Notes under the pieces: generated by a model | What the model saw: only the letters and a program-made list of their open reading frames with translations | Told to the model about the DNA's origin: nothing | The model's database searches: none | NCBI GenBank assembly: GCA_037043235.1 | Contig: JAWRVZ010000016.1 | Span: forward strand, 6,059,001 to 6,123,000 | Direction of reading: 5' to 3' | Source of the DNA: Rhodeus uyekii | Lineage: Eukaryota; Chordata; Actinopteri; Cypriniformes; Acheilognathidae | Length of the DNA stretch: 64,000 bases | Part shown: piece after piece, positions 9,705-21,025 of the stretch | Position numbering within the stretch: position 1 is the first letter of the stretch | Layout: each line of letters starts with the position of its first letter | Made by a program: the position numbers and the translations under genes

Positions 9705-10771
9705 CGTCGTCAGTTAGAAACCTGGGTGTGCTCTTTGATACCAATCTTTCATTTGAAAGCCATGTTTCCAGCATCTGTAAAACGGCATTCTTCCAGCTTA
9801 AAAATATATCTAAATTGCGACATATGCTCTCAAAGACAAATGCGGAAAAGTTAGTTCATGCGTTCATGAGTTGAAGGCTAGATTATTGTAACGCTCTACT
9901 AGGTGGTTGCCCTGCACGCTTAATAAACAAATTCCAGCTGGTCCAAAATGCAGCAGCTCGAGTTCTTACTAGAACCAGGAAATATGAGAATATTAGCCCA
10001 GTTCTGTCAAACCTGCACTGGCTTCCTATTAAACACCGAATACATTTTAAAATCTTGCTAATTACTTACAAAGCATTAAATGGTTTAGCTCCACAGTACT
10101 TGAGCGATCTCTTAACACATTATAGTCCTTCACGTCTATTGCGATCCCAAAATACTGACCAGCTTAAAATACCTAGAATATCAAAGTCAACTGCTGGCGG
10201 TAGATCCTTTTCCTATTTAGCTCCTAAACTCTGGAACAGTCTTCCTATTACAGTTCGGGAAGCAGACACACTCTGTCAGTTTAAATGTAGACTAAAAACA
10301 CATCTCTTCAACCTGGCATACACATAACACATTATACATACATTTTTAATCCAAATCATGTAAAATGATTGTTAGGCTGCATAATTTAGATAAGCCGGAA
10401 CCCGGAACATTCCGATAACACCAGATTGTACTCGATACATCAGAAGAAGAATGGCATCTACGCTGATATTGGTCTCTGTTTATTCCGAGGTTACCGTGGT
10501 CAGCTGGATCCGGGCCATATCCAGATCAGATGAAGGACCTGGACACGAGCACAGCACTGCCCTGAAGTGTCTGCGGAGACCGTGACTCTACTGGACCCTC
10601 CCCTGTGACGATCATGAACCCATCTCTAACCGGACCAAATTGGACTTCATATTGGACTTGAATTGTTGTATAATAATCATGCACTGTTTGGCTGTTGGCC
10701 AGAGGAGAACTGGTCCCCGACTGAGCCTGGTTTCTCCCAAGGTTTTTTCTCCATTCTATTCGTAACAAAAC
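9705..10771 (+). mobile_element. L2/CR1 LINE, 5'- and 3'-truncated copy (left arm)
   Basis: Matches the end of ORF2 plus 3' UTR of the complete LINE at about 14.57-19.28 kb (its segment about 17.98-19.04 kb). The frame from 10055 encodes the ORF2 C-terminus (ITYKALNGLAPQYLSDLLTH). One in-frame TGA replaces a serine codon (tca>tga) near 9872. The copy lacks the LINE tail. The mirrored copy is 30360-31497. Confidence 0.88.
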
Positions 10772-11508
10772 TTTATAATTTAAATCAAGAACATGATTTT
10801 GGGTTGGCTAATGGGAAAGAACTGTATTGAATATTGATATTAAAATTGCACTAATATGTCTTTATCATAGTTTTCACTCCTGCAGGTTATTAGACATGGT
10901 GGTGACTAAAGATGAAGAGCGTTTTTGCAGATTAAAGAGATGTTCTGGATAACAAAGGTTAAGTGAATTTTAAACTAAAAGTAAACTTTAATTTTATATT
11001 ATCAAAATGGGTCTAATATTTAAATATTAGAATATTAACATTTAAATATTATAGTTAAAAACTCAAAATTTGTGAATGACTGAGGTTTCTATATTGCAAA
11101 GAATGTAATATTGCATTCTGCCTAAAAGTTACAGTTTTAAGAGGCTGTTGAGAAGAACATTTGGCTTCACTTTCAGAGAAAGATTGCGTGGGTTGAGGCT
11201 GGGACGGCACTCTGTTATCAACATGATAAAGAAACTAAAACAACCTAGCAAACTTTTCTAAAAACAAATGAAGAATAAACAGACATGCTTTTAAACTGAA
11301 TAGAGTCAAACCTAGAGAAGATTTTTAGAGTAAACACCAAAAGTAAACCTTGAATATGAGCCATTTGTATTCATGCCTGAGTGTGTGTGAGTGTGACTGC
11401 ACTTTATCTTTTGTATGTCCACATCATGTGCATATGTTGTCATTAACCTCTTCAATGAGTGTTTTATCATTACAGATGGGTTAAGTGAAATGACAAACTT
11501 TACAGAAG
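10772..11508. other. Spacer sequence, nothing recognised
   Basis: AT-rich, with no long open frame, no match to other parts of the window and no RNA-gene motif. It borders the Gmr1-like insertion. Confidence 0.5.
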
Positions 11509-11513
11509 CTGAT

Positions 11514-12461
11514 TGTTACGTGCTGCGTACGGTTTTTCTTTTTCCTATCTATGTTTGTCCTCTATTTCTATCATCTCTACTAGGTCTTCGCTGATTGGAG
11601 GAGGCGGCTGTCAATCGTAATCAGTGATGTCATCTTGTCAGCCAATCAAGTGCCATCCTGCTGATTTAAGAGTCACCTGTTCACCGTCATCAGCAGTTCA
11701 GTGTGTGGGCTGTGCTGTGTGTTTGAGTTTGAGTTTGAGTTTGAGTTTGAGTTTGAGTTTGAGTTTGAGTTTGAGTTTGAGTTTGAGTTTGAGTTTGAGT
11801 TTGAGTTTGAGTTTGAGTTTGAGTTTGAGTTTGAGTTTGAGTTTGAGTTTGAGTTTGAGTTTGAGTTTGAGTTTGAGTTTATTGAAACTTATGGTTTTCA
11901 TCTGTGTTTGTGAATCTTGCATTTGTTTCGTGATGATAACCTTAAGGTAAAGGTTATCTGAGTCACTGTTTCACTGAATCCATTCGGGGACAGGGAACAG
12001 GTTTAGCATGTTGCGCGACGTACACATCGCCCATAGCTACAAATGTTTAGATACACTAGATAAGAGGTGAGTGCCACTTTTGTATTTTCTGTTTCTTATT
12101 TAGTTTAGTCTGGGCGCCGGACACGCTGAAGAATTCGGGTTTCTTTTTTACATTTTGCTTTGGTTAGTAAGTTTAGAGGGTTTGGGGAATTTAGTTTGTG
12201 AACTGTTTTGTTTTATTCCTTTCTTTAATTTGGCGCCACCTTCGTTCCTTGATCCCTATGAGTTGGTTGTTGTGTTTTCTTCTTTATTTGTTTAACACTG
12301 TAAATAGCTCATGCACTGTTTAGTGGCTTCGGCCGTAATGGTAATAAATACCGTCAACTGCAACGCTTGCGTGACCCGGTCTCTTTTACTTTTCCCTCCG
12401 ATGCAATATTTCTTAAACTGAGTGTTATGTCCTAACCCTAGACAACTAAAGGTACGTAACA
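11514..12461 (+). repeat. 5' LTR of Gmr1-like element
   Basis: 948 bp, TGTTACG...CGTAACA. Nearly identical to the 3' LTR (22530-22985 plus 26189-26541), except that it carries 26 copies of GAGTTT (11725-11880) where the 3' LTR has two, and lacks about 5 bp at the hAT insertion site. Confidence 0.93.
11725..11880 (+). repeat. (GAGTTT)26 hexanucleotide microsatellite
   Basis: 156 bp of perfect GAGTTT units inside the 5' LTR. The matching place in the 3' LTR (22741-22752) has two units. All frames through it are open, which creates three meaningless ORFs. Confidence 0.98.
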
Positions 12462-12466
12462 TTTAA

Positions 12467-12484
12467 TGGGGGCTCGTCTGGGAT
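12467..12484 (+). promoter_or_regulatory. Primer binding site, tRNA-Pro type
   Basis: TGGGGGCTCGTCTGGGAT lies 5 nt after the 5' LTR. It differs at one base from the proline-tRNA primer site well known in gammaretroviruses. It would prime minus-strand DNA synthesis. Confidence 0.8.
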
Positions 12485-12596
12485 AATACAATTTCCCATA
12501 AATATTGCTGGAGTGGAAAGTAGAACGGCCATGGTTTTTTGTAACTGGTTGTAATAGGGCGTGGCTGACTGAACCTGTGTTTATCTTCGCTCCGTG

Positions 12597-14570
12597 ATGG
12601 CCGATTTCAATTTGGACAGTTTTGTTAAAGCGCCGTCTTTTGAACAGCTAGAGAAATGTCGAAAGGATGATTTACTGCTTATTGCTGCTCATTTCAAAAT
12701 TGTGGTTTCTAAGCAACAGCTTAAGAGAGAGGTAAAGAGTACTGTTGTACAAAGATTGGTGGAACTGGGTGTTTTGGTGTTGCCTGGAGTAGAGGAGGAT
12801 TCTCTTGGTGCTGACGTTCTCTCAAATGTGTCTGGTGATGAGGCGCAAGGTGAAACTGCTGAGGTGGAGGGGTCTGAGACCAAAGCGGTTTTGCCGCCCT
12901 TTGAACCATTTTCTCCGACCTCTGTTAGGTCTGGAGGTGATGCCCAGTTGAAGGTTCGCTTGGCGCGAGTCCAAATGGAAGCACACGAACGGGCAGAGAG
13001 TCGTCGGGCTGAGATGAATTTTCGTCTTGAAATTCGCAGGCTAGAAATTGAGGCTGAAACGCAGATTAAACTGCGTGAATTGGAGTTGAATGCAACTAAA
13101 AATGTATACACCCCAGCTGTTCCACCGGTGCAATCTGCTAGCACTTCATCAGGGGCTGAATTGGCAGTAACCACCTTTGATGTAAGTAAACATATTTCTC
13201 TCGTACCACAATTTCGAGAAGCAGAAGTCGACTCTTATTTTGGTGTATTCGAACGAATTGCATCCGCACTGAATTGGTCTAGAGATGTCTGGCCTTTACT
13301 TTTGCAATGCAAGTTAACAGGCAAAGCTCAGGAGGTCTGTGCAACCTTATCCTTAGAGGATAGCTTGAACTATGATATCATGAAAGCTGCAATCTTGCGC
13401 GCTTATGAGTTAGTGCCAGAAGCATACAGACAACGGTTTAGGGGTCATAAAAAGAATTCTAGCCAATCGTTCGTCGAGTTCGCCAGAGAAAAAGGCGTTT
13501 TGTTTGACAAATGGTGTGCCTCGAGTAAGGTAACGGATTTTAAAACCTTGCGAGAGTTACTACTTGTGGAGGAATTTAAAAACTGTGTTCCTGAACGTAT
13601 TGTTGTTTATTTAAACGAACAAAAAATGAGTTCTTTATCTCAAGCGTCTGTTTGTGCTGATGAATTCGCGTTGACGCACAAAAACGTTTTTACTACCGTC
13701 CGTTCTGATAAAACTGCATCTGTCCCTTTGGTTAATCAGTCACGACCCAAAACAACTTTTCCGAATCCAAAAGAAGACAGAGAATGCTTTTATTGCCATA
13801 AGTTTGGTCATTTAATTGCTGATTGTCAAGTGTTGAAACGAAAGCAACAGAATTCGGTGACTAAAAGTGTTGGTTTTGTGAAAGCTGTCAACGATGACAA
13901 TGTTGAGCGTGAGGATAAGCTAGATGCTAGCTATGAACCGTTTGTGACCGAAGGGTTAATTTCTATTACGGATAAGTCTGCAGAACAGATCAAAATCAAG
14001 ATACTCCGTGACACTGGTACTACCCAGTCGTTCGTAGTTGCAGGTGTACTGCCGTTTTCTGAGCAAACCTTCTGTGGCAGTAATGTGTTGGTACAAGGCA
14101 TCGAGATGGGTTGCGTTAAAGTTCCGTTACATCAGGTGCATTTGCAGTCTGATTTATGTACAGGATTGGTTAAAGTAGGTGTTCGTGAATGTTTGCCTGT
14201 GAAAGGGGTAGATTTTATTCTCGGCAATGATCTGGCTGGAGGAAAGGTTTTTCCTATTTTGGAGGTTTTTGATAACCCTGTGATTGATCAGGCCGATGAG
14301 TTAACTAAAAGATACCCTGAAATCTTTCCGGTTTGTGCCGTTACCAGAGCTCAAGCTAAGAAAGAAGTTTTTGATTTGTCAAACTCTTTTATTGCACCTA
14401 TATTTACCACCGACGTTTTACCATCAGTCGAAGATAAAGCTATTGACGAATCCTCTCCTGTCAGTTTGCACTGTCTAAAACTACCTGTGACACGTGAGAA
14501 AATAATTTCTGCACAAAAAGCTGATTCGACTTTACAAAAATGTTTCTCTGCAGTTGTTTCCTTTTTCTCG
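12597..14570 (+). CDS. Gag-protease of Gmr1-like element (3' end cut by LINE)
   Basis: The first real ATG is 12597. Features in order: a charged N-terminal region; a helical Arg/Glu-rich coiled segment (about residues 125-165); a gag-capsid-like region (residues 195-370); one CCHC zinc knuckle (CFYCHKFGHLIADC); and a retropepsin motif (LRDTGTTQSF) with the catalytic Asp-Thr-Gly. The frame continues to the start of an integrase-like segment (QKADSTLQKCFSAVV) and then runs into the LINE. The apparent C-terminal 35-40 residues come from the LINE. The frame is otherwise intact over about 650 codons, so the element is fairly young. Confidence 0.85.
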
Positions 14571-14637
14571 CTCGCGTCTTTTTCCCGACTTCATCAAACA
14601 ACTGGTCAACAAGTTGGATCAACACACGCGGTGAGTC

Positions 14638-15507
14638 ATGTCATCTTCTTTAGCAATTGTTACATGCACTGCCTGCTTCATGCATAGTTTGTCTGTCTCT
14701 GTCAGCTGTGAAGGGTTCACATGTGATAAATGTAGGGACATAATTAGGCTGACAGAGAAGGTTTCAGAATTAGAGACACGCATCCAAACTTTAATTGAGG
14801 ATAGTAAGAATGCAAGGGTTTTAGATACTGCTTTGGATGCGACTAGCTTAGCAAACCCTGTACATTGTTCGGTTCCGGCTGTAGAGCCCGTGCAGCAGGG
14901 CAACTGGGTGACTGTGAGACGGCATAATCGCGGGTCAAAAAACCACTGTTCCATTCCGATCAGAACATCAAACAGGTTCTCCCCACTCAGTGACGCACCC
15001 ACTGAGAAACCTGTTGAAAGTGCCCTAGTGATTGGCGATTCTATTACTCGGAATGTGAAAATAGAGACTCCAGCCACCATAGTCACATGTTTGCCGGGAG
15101 CCAGAGCGCCTGACGTCAAAGCAAATTTAAAAGTGCTGGCTAAGGCTAATCGTAAATATTCTAAGATTGTTATTCACGTCGGCGCTAATGATGTCCGACT
15201 TCGCCAGTCGGAGATCACTAAAACTAATATTAAAGAGGTGTGTGAACTCGCAAGTACGATGTCAGGCACTGTAATTTGCTCTGGCCCTCTCCCTATGCGC
15301 AGGAGTGATGAGATGCTTAGCAGATTATCCTCACTCAATGGCTGGATGTCTAAGTGGTGCCCGCAGAATAACATAGGGTTCATAGACAATTGGAAAAGTT
15401 TTTGGGGCAGACCTGACCTGTTGAAAAGAGATGGTATTCATCCCACCTGGGATGGTGCCGCTCTTCTCTCTAGTAATTTGGCATATAGTCTTAGAGCTAA
15501 ACCTTGA
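14638..15507 (+). CDS. LINE ORF1, SGNH-esterase type
   Basis: ATG start, 289 residues. A CxxC-type cluster (Cys24, Cys29, Cys32) is followed by a short coiled coil (about residues 36-58). The SGNH hydrolase fold runs from about residue 127 to the end: GDS at 133-135 (catalytic Ser), GAND at 182-185, and DGIH at 265-268 (catalytic Asp/His). Esterase-bearing ORF1 proteins are known in CR1/L2-clade LINEs, where they are thought to help RNA binding or membrane association. All catalytic positions are present. ORF2 follows about 130-240 nt later. Confidence 0.85.
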   Translation: MSSSLAIVTCTACFMHSLSVSVSCEGFTCDKCRDIIRLTEKVSELETRIQTLIEDSKNARVLDTALDATSLANPVHCSVPAVEPVQQGNWVTVRRHNRGSKNHCSIPIRTSNRFSPLSDAPTEKPVESALVIGDSITRNVKIETPATIVTCLPGARAPDVKANLKVLAKANRKYSKIVIHVGANDVRLRQSEITKTNIKEVCELASTMSGTVICSGPLPMRRSDEMLSRLSSLNGWMSKWCPQNNIGFIDNWKSFWGRPDLLKRDGIHPTWDGAALLSSNLAYSLRAKP

Positions 15508-15744
15508 CTAACTGGGGTCCAGGTCAGGAAGCAGACAAACTGGCTAAACCGACCGTCTGCTAGCTGTCTCACGTCACAGAGGTCAGATAAATTACAACAC
15601 ATAGAAACTCTTTCTCCTAGATATCCTATAGAGACTGTGTCTGTTCCACGAATTAGCAAATACAAAAAACTCTCAAAACCGTTTAAGGGTAAAAATTTAA
15701 TTGATTTACAAACAACTAAGAACGGTTATAACACAAATGAACAA

Positions 15745-18600
15745 ATGATAAAGCTTGGGTTGCTGAATATACGATCCCTTTCCTCAAAAGCACTTATTGT
15801 AAATGATATAATTACAGATCATAAACTAGATGTGCTGTGTTTGACAGAAACCTGGCTAAAACCAGACGATTACATTACTTTAAATGAGTCCACCCCTCAA
15901 GATTACTATTATAAACATGAGCCTCGTCTGAAAGGTAAAGGAGGAGGTGTTGCTGTAATTTATAGTAACACGATCAGTACTGCTCAAAGGTCTAATTTGA
16001 AATATAATTCTTTTGAAGTGATGGTCCTCAATGTAAAATTATCTAGTGCAAGTAATAATTCCTGTTTAACTTTTGTGCTGGCTATTCTATACAGGCCACC
16101 AGGGCACCATACAGACTTTATCAAAGAATTTGCTGATTTTCTCTCAGAACTAGTAATGTCTGCAGATAAAGTCATAATTGTCGGTGATTTTAATATCCAT
16201 GTAGATAATGAAAAAGACGCATTGGGATTGGCATTTAGAGACATCTTAAACTCTATTGGAGTTACACAACATGTATCAGGACCCACTCATTCTCATAATC
16301 ATACTTTAGATCTAATATTGTCGCATGGGATCAATGTTGATACTGTTCAAATTCTACAGCAGAGCGATGACATCTCAGATCATTACTTAGTTGCGTGTAG
16401 ATTACCTTTAGCCAAAGTCGAAAAACTAACTCCCTGTTATAAATATAGTAGAACTATCACTCCTAACACAAAAGATAGCTTTATAAATAATCTTCCCGAT
16501 CAGTTTCATCTACTTAACATCCCAGATAGCCTAGAAGAACTTGATGTTGCAACAGAAACTATTAACTCTCTCTTTTCCAGCACTTTAGACACTGTTGCTC
16601 CGTTGCGCTTAAAGAAGATTAAAGAAAATAGTCCAACACCGTGGTACAACGAGCACACCCGGGCCCTCAAGAGAGCAGCCAGAAAAATGGAGCGGAGCTG
16701 GATAAAAACTAAGCTAGAGGTTTTTCGCATTTCATGGAAAGACAGCTCTATTGCATTCAGAAAAGCCTTAAAATCAGCTAGATCTGCTTACTTTTCCACC
16801 CTCTTAGAAGAAAACAAATACAACCCTAGGTATTTATTTGAGACAGTGACTAAATTAACAAGAAATAAAGCCTCAACCCCAGATGCTTTAAAACAGCACA
16901 GCAGTAATGACTTCATGGACTTCTTTACTTGCAAAATTCATAATATTAGAGAGAAAATTATAACCATGCAACCGTCTACTACAATATCACAAAATACAGT
17001 AAATGTTAGTGTCCCCGAAGAAAAATTCCACTCCTTCATTGCTATTGGGGAGGAAGAATTGTCTAAACTCGTTAAATCATCAAAATCAACAACATGTATG
17101 CTAGACCCAATACCAACTAAGCTACTGAAAGAGTTGCTTCCAGAGATCATAGATCCTCTCCTTAATATTATTAATTCATCTTTGTCATTAGGATACGTAC
17201 CAAAAACCTTTAAGCTGGCCGTAATTAAACCGCTTATTAAAAAACCACAACTTGATCCTACAGAATTAGTTAATTACAGGCCGATATCGAATCTACCTTT
17301 TTTGTCAAAGATTCTAGAAAAGGCAATATCTTCACAACTATGTTCCTTTCTAGAAAGAAACAGCATCTACGAGGATTTCCAGTCAGGATTTAGACCATAT
17401 CATAGTACTGAGACTGCTCTTATTAGAGTTACTAATGATTTGCTCTTATCATCCGATCGTGGTTGTATCTCTCTGTTAGTGTTACTGGACCTTAGTGCTG
17501 CATTTGATACAATTGACCACAAAATCCTTCTGAATAGACTTGAAAATTATGTTGGCATTAGTGGAGTTGCATTAGCCTGGTTCAAATCATACTTATCTGA
17601 CCGTTATCAGTTTGTAGCAGTAAATGAGGAGATGTCATATCGGTCACAAGTTCAGTATGGAGTTCCTCAAGGTTCAGTGTTAGGACCATTGCTTTTCACC
17701 CTGTACATGCTTCCTTTGGGTGCAGTTATTAGGAAGCATGGCATTAGCTTTCATTGTTACGCTGATGATACTCAGCTCTATATTTCTTCTCATCCGGATG
17801 AAACAAACAAATTCACTAAATTAACAGAATGCATAACCGATATAAAAAATTGGATGACTAATAACTTTCTACTGCTTAATTCTGAAAAAACAGAGATTCT
17901 AATTATTAGACCAAAAAGTTCAGCGCGTAATAATCTAGACTACTGCCTAACACTCAATGGCTGTTCTGTCAAGTCTTCGTCGTCAGTTAGAAACCTGGGT
18001 GTGCTCTTTGATACCAATCTTTCATTTGAAAGCCATGTTTCTAGCATCTGTAAAACGGCATTCTTCCATCTTAAAAATATATCTAAATTGCGACATATGC
18101 TCTCTAAGACGAATGCGGAAAAGTTAGTTCATGCGTTCATGAGTTCAAGGCTAGATTATTGTAATGCTCTACTAGGTGGTTGCCCTGCACGCTTAATAAA
18201 CAAATTCCAGCTGGTCCAAAATGCAGCAGCTCGAGTTCTTACTAGAACCAGGAAGTATGAGCATATTAGCCCAGTTCTGTCAAACCTGCACTGGCTTCCT
18301 ATTAATCACCGAATACATTTTAAAATCTTGCTAATTACTTACAAAGCATTAAATGGTTTAGCTCCCCAGTACTTGAGCGATCTCTTAACACATTATAGTC
18401 CTTCACGTCTATTGCGATCCCAAAATACTGACCAGCTTATAATACCTAGAATATCAAAGTCAACTGCTGGCGGTCGATCCTTTTCCTATTTAGCTCCTAA
18501 ACTCTGGAACAGTCTTCCTAATACAGTTCGGGAAGCAGACACACTCTGTCAGTTTAAATCTAGACTAAAAACACATCTTTTCAACCTGGCATACACATAA
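15745..18600 (+). CDS. LINE ORF2: endonuclease-reverse transcriptase
   Basis: The open frame runs from 15637, but its first codon there is GTG; the first ATG is 15745 (about 951 residues). The N-terminal part is an APE-type endonuclease (LLNIRSL, LTETWL, GDFNIHVD, SDHYLV). The middle is a reverse transcriptase (LLDLSAAFDTIDH, GVPQGSVLGPLLF, YADDTQLYI with the catalytic Asp pair). The C-terminus is the conserved L2/CR1 tail. No stop or frameshift was seen, so this copy may encode active protein. It makes cDNA by target-primed reverse transcription. Confidence 0.9.
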   Translation: MIKLGLLNIRSLSSKALIVNDIITDHKLDVLCLTETWLKPDDYITLNESTPQDYYYKHEPRLKGKGGGVAVIYSNTISTAQRSNLKYNSFEVMVLNVKLSSASNNSCLTFVLAILYRPPGHHTDFIKEFADFLSELVMSADKVIIVGDFNIHVDNEKDALGLAFRDILNSIGVTQHVSGPTHSHNHTLDLILSHGINVDTVQILQQSDDISDHYLVACRLPLAKVEKLTPCYKYSRTITPNTKDSFINNLPDQFHLLNIPDSLEELDVATETINSLFSSTLDTVAPLRLKKIKENSPTPWYNEHTRALKRAARKMERSWIKTKLEVFRISWKDSSIAFRKALKSARSAYFSTLLEENKYNPRYLFETVTKLTRNKASTPDALKQHSSNDFMDFFTCKIHNIREKIITMQPSTTISQNTVNVSVPEEKFHSFIAIGEEELSKLVKSSKSTTCMLDPIPTKLLKELLPEIIDPLLNIINSSLSLGYVPKTFKLAVIKPLIKKPQLDPTELVNYRPISNLPFLSKILEKAISSQLCSFLERNSIYEDFQSGFRPYHSTETALIRVTNDLLLSSDRGCISLLVLLDLSAAFDTIDHKILLNRLENYVGISGVALAWFKSYLSDRYQFVAVNEEMSYRSQVQYGVPQGSVLGPLLFTLYMLPLGAVIRKHGISFHCYADDTQLYISSHPDETNKFTKLTECITDIKNWMTNNFLLLNSEKTEILIIRPKSSARNNLDYCLTLNGCSVKSSSSVRNLGVLFDTNLSFESHVSSICKTAFFHLKNISKLRHMLSKTNAEKLVHAFMSSRLDYCNALLGGCPARLINKFQLVQNAAARVLTRTRKYEHISPVLSNLHWLPINHRIHFKILLITYKALNGLAPQYLSDLLTHYSPSRLLRSQNTDQLIIPRISKSTAGGRSFSYLAPKLWNSLPNTVREADTLCQFKSRLKTHLFNLAYT

Positions 18601-19276
18601 CACATTATACATACATTTTAATCCAAATCATGTAAAATGATTGTTAGGCTGCATAATTTAGATAAGCCGGAACCGAGAACATTCCCATAACACCTGATGT
18701 ACTCGATACATCAGAAGAAGAATGGCATCTACGCTGATATTGTTCTCTGTTTATTCCGAGGTTACCGTGGTCAGCCGGATCCGGGCCGTATCCAGATCAG
18801 ATGAAGGACCTGGACACGAGCACAGCACTGCCCTGAAGTGTCTGCGGAGACCGTGACTCTACTGGACCCTCCCCTGTGACGATCATGAACCCATCTCCAA
18901 CCGGACCAAATTGGACTTCATATTGGACTTGAATTGTTGTCAATATAATAATCATGTACTGTTTGGCTGTTGGCCAGAGGAGAACTGGTCCCCCGACTGA
19001 GCCTGGTTTCTCCCAAGGTTTTTTCTCCATTCTATTCTTCATTCGTTACGTCACCTGCCGGAGTTTTGGTTCCTTGCCGCTGTCGCCTATGGCTTGCTCA
19101 GTTGGGGAAACTTAACACTTAAAATTCATCAATTGTATTGATTCGCCTGCTCTTTTGGGGCTTCTGTTCAGCCAAACAAACTTTGTTTATATTGTTTTTC
19201 CTGTAAAGCTGCTTTGAAACAATCTACATTGTAAAAAGCGCTATATAAATAAAGGTGACTTGACTTGACTTGACTA

Positions 19277-20431
19277 GCCCATGATCATGACTTGTCTGGA
19301 CATCTTGGGATTACAAAAACGTATAATCGCATTTTGAGGCATTTTTTTTGGCCGCGGCTAAAAACTGATGTCGCTCATTTCTGTCGTACTTGTCACACTT
19401 GTCAGATCACTGGAAAGCTGAATCAAGTAATTCCACCTGCGCCACTCATCCCTATTCCAGTGGTAGGAGAACCGTTTGAGCATGTTATTATTGATTGTGT
19501 TGGACCTTTACCTCGAACGAAAAATGGTAATCAGTTTCTCTTGACGATTATGTGTAGTGCTACGCGTTTCCCTGAAGCGATTCCATTGAGAAAGATTACA
19601 GCACCAGTGGTTATTAAAGCACTTGTGAAATTTTTCTCCACCTTTGGCTTACCAAAGATTGTACAAAGCGATCAAGGCAGTAATTTTCTATCAAAGCTTT
19701 TTTCACAAGTGATGACTACTATGAATATTTCTCACAGGGTTGCGAGTGCCTACCATCCAGAGAGTCAAGGTGCTCTTGAACGTTTCCATCAAACATTGAA
19801 GGCGATGCTTAAAAAGTATTGTATGGACACAAGTAAAGAGTGGGACGAAGGGGTACCATTAGTTCTATTTGCTGCTAGAGAGGCTGTGCAGGAAAGTCTT
19901 GGCTTTAGTCCTGCCGAGCTTGTATTCGGACATACTGTACGAGGTCCTCTTAAAATGCTTAAAGAGAATATTCTGTCCATTGATTCCAGTTCTAAGATGA
20001 ACGTGTTGGACTATGTTAGCAAATTTCGTGAGCGCTTGCATAAAGCATGTTCTGTGGCGAGAGAATCACTAATGAGTGCACAAGAAAACATGAAGCGTCA
20101 CTTCGATCGTAAATCTGTACAGCGCTATTTTCAAGAAGGAGACCAAGTGTTGGTTTTACTCCCTGTTGTAGGCTCTTCTCTATCTGCACGATTCTCAGGT
20201 CCCTACAACGTTCTGAGGAAGTTGAGTGACACTGACTATGTCGTTTGTACGCCTGACAGAAAGAGAAAGTCCCGTGTGTGTCATGTGAATATGTTGAAGG
20301 CATATCACAGGAGAGAGTCACCTCATGTAGAAGTTCCAGCTGTTTCAACCTCTGTTCCAGAGACTTTAGCTACCGTCTGTAGTGGAATGACTGTTACCTG
20401 TGCTGATGTTGAGGACGATGGTGTTGTGGCA
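19277..20431 (+). CDS. Integrase of Gmr1-like element
   Basis: The frame resumes after the LINE tail with AHDHDLSGHLGITK and CRTCHTCQ, the end of the His/Cys zinc domain. The catalytic core has D (VIIDCVGPL), D (VQSDQGSNF) and E (HPESQGALERFHQ). The C-terminus has the GPY/F module (RFSGPYNVL) typical of Ty3-type integrases. It lies upstream of the RT, the reverse of ordinary Ty3/gypsy order. The frame ends a few codons into the 20432-21018 insert, at a TAG. Confidence 0.88.
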
Positions 20432-21018
20432 AATCTGTAGAGTCTAAGTTCTCTCGTTGGGTCAATCAGAGAAAAAAGGCTAAGAGTCGCAGTTTCCAAG
20501 TCCGCACAAGACAACTTTATTGCCGGCAAGAAAGTGAGACGATAGCTCTACACACAAGGCAGACCACTATGCATCTGATCTCTAAGACAAATACATGCCC
20601 TTATATACTTTTCTCTTATCGTTCAATGTCAATCAGTAGATATCAGACCTCTTTTCATATAACTCCACTTGGACCATCTGCAACCATAAATTTCACTTAA
20701 AAACATTATAATTGTCATGGTGGCAGCGCATCTTCGTTGATCACGCTTCAGAAGTTGTATTTTGAAGGCCACTGCCTATCTGTGCCGCTGTTTTGGCCCT
20801 CTTCCCAGACCTGGTGCTGTCCATCCAAACATAGGTTCTCCTCATTAGCAGGATTTATGTCCTTATTAGCTCTACACATGGGATTTTGAATGACATTTTT
20901 TAATTACTTCAGTACAAACTGGCTCGGCACTTAAATGGTTTTCTGAATGATATGAATAGCTTCAACAAACACTAGTTCTACTCTTAAGTTTTCAAAGACA
21001 TATTAATTTCTCCAACAA
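20432..21018 (-). mobile_element. Solo-LTR-like insertion, antisense
   Basis: Separates integrase from RT. A TGGCA direct repeat flanks it (20427-20431 and 21019-21023). On the minus strand it starts near TGTTGGAGAAATT, has TATATAAGGGC (a TATA box) and CAATAAAG (a poly(A) signal), and ends near CTCTACA, which is the pattern of an LTR. The exact ends are uncertain by a few bases. No internal coding region is present. Confidence 0.6.
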
Positions 21019-21025
21019 TGGCATA

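Larger units (their letters stand above)
1..10771 (+). repeat. Left arm of ~11-kb inverted repeat
   Basis: Read forward, this matches the reverse complement of 30430-41477 feature by feature. Base 1 pairs with about 41477, the ZP-like exons pair with gene B, and the DIRS remnant and LINE fragment pair in mirrored order. The match ends near 10771, inside a LINE 3' region where this arm lacks a few bases and then diverges. The arm continues off the left edge of the window. It has one private insertion (about 6659-7347). Seen by direct comparison; percent identity was not computed. Confidence 0.93.
14570..19276 (+). mobile_element. Near-complete L2/CR1 LINE inserted in Gmr1 pol
   Basis: Has both ORFs, a 3' UTR and a short (TTGACT)n tail (about 19256-19275), all intact. 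The 5' border is uncertain (14.55-14.60 kb). No target duplication is evident, and part of the integrase N-terminus seems to be missing, so a target deletion may have accompanied insertion. Truncated relatives lie at 9705-10771, 30360-31497, 49192-50688 and 52330-55505. Confidence 0.88.

Noticed and set aside
11698..11922. ORFs of EFEFEF, SLSLSL and KLKLKL type
   Set aside because: Translations of the (GAGTTT)n microsatellite in the LTR.
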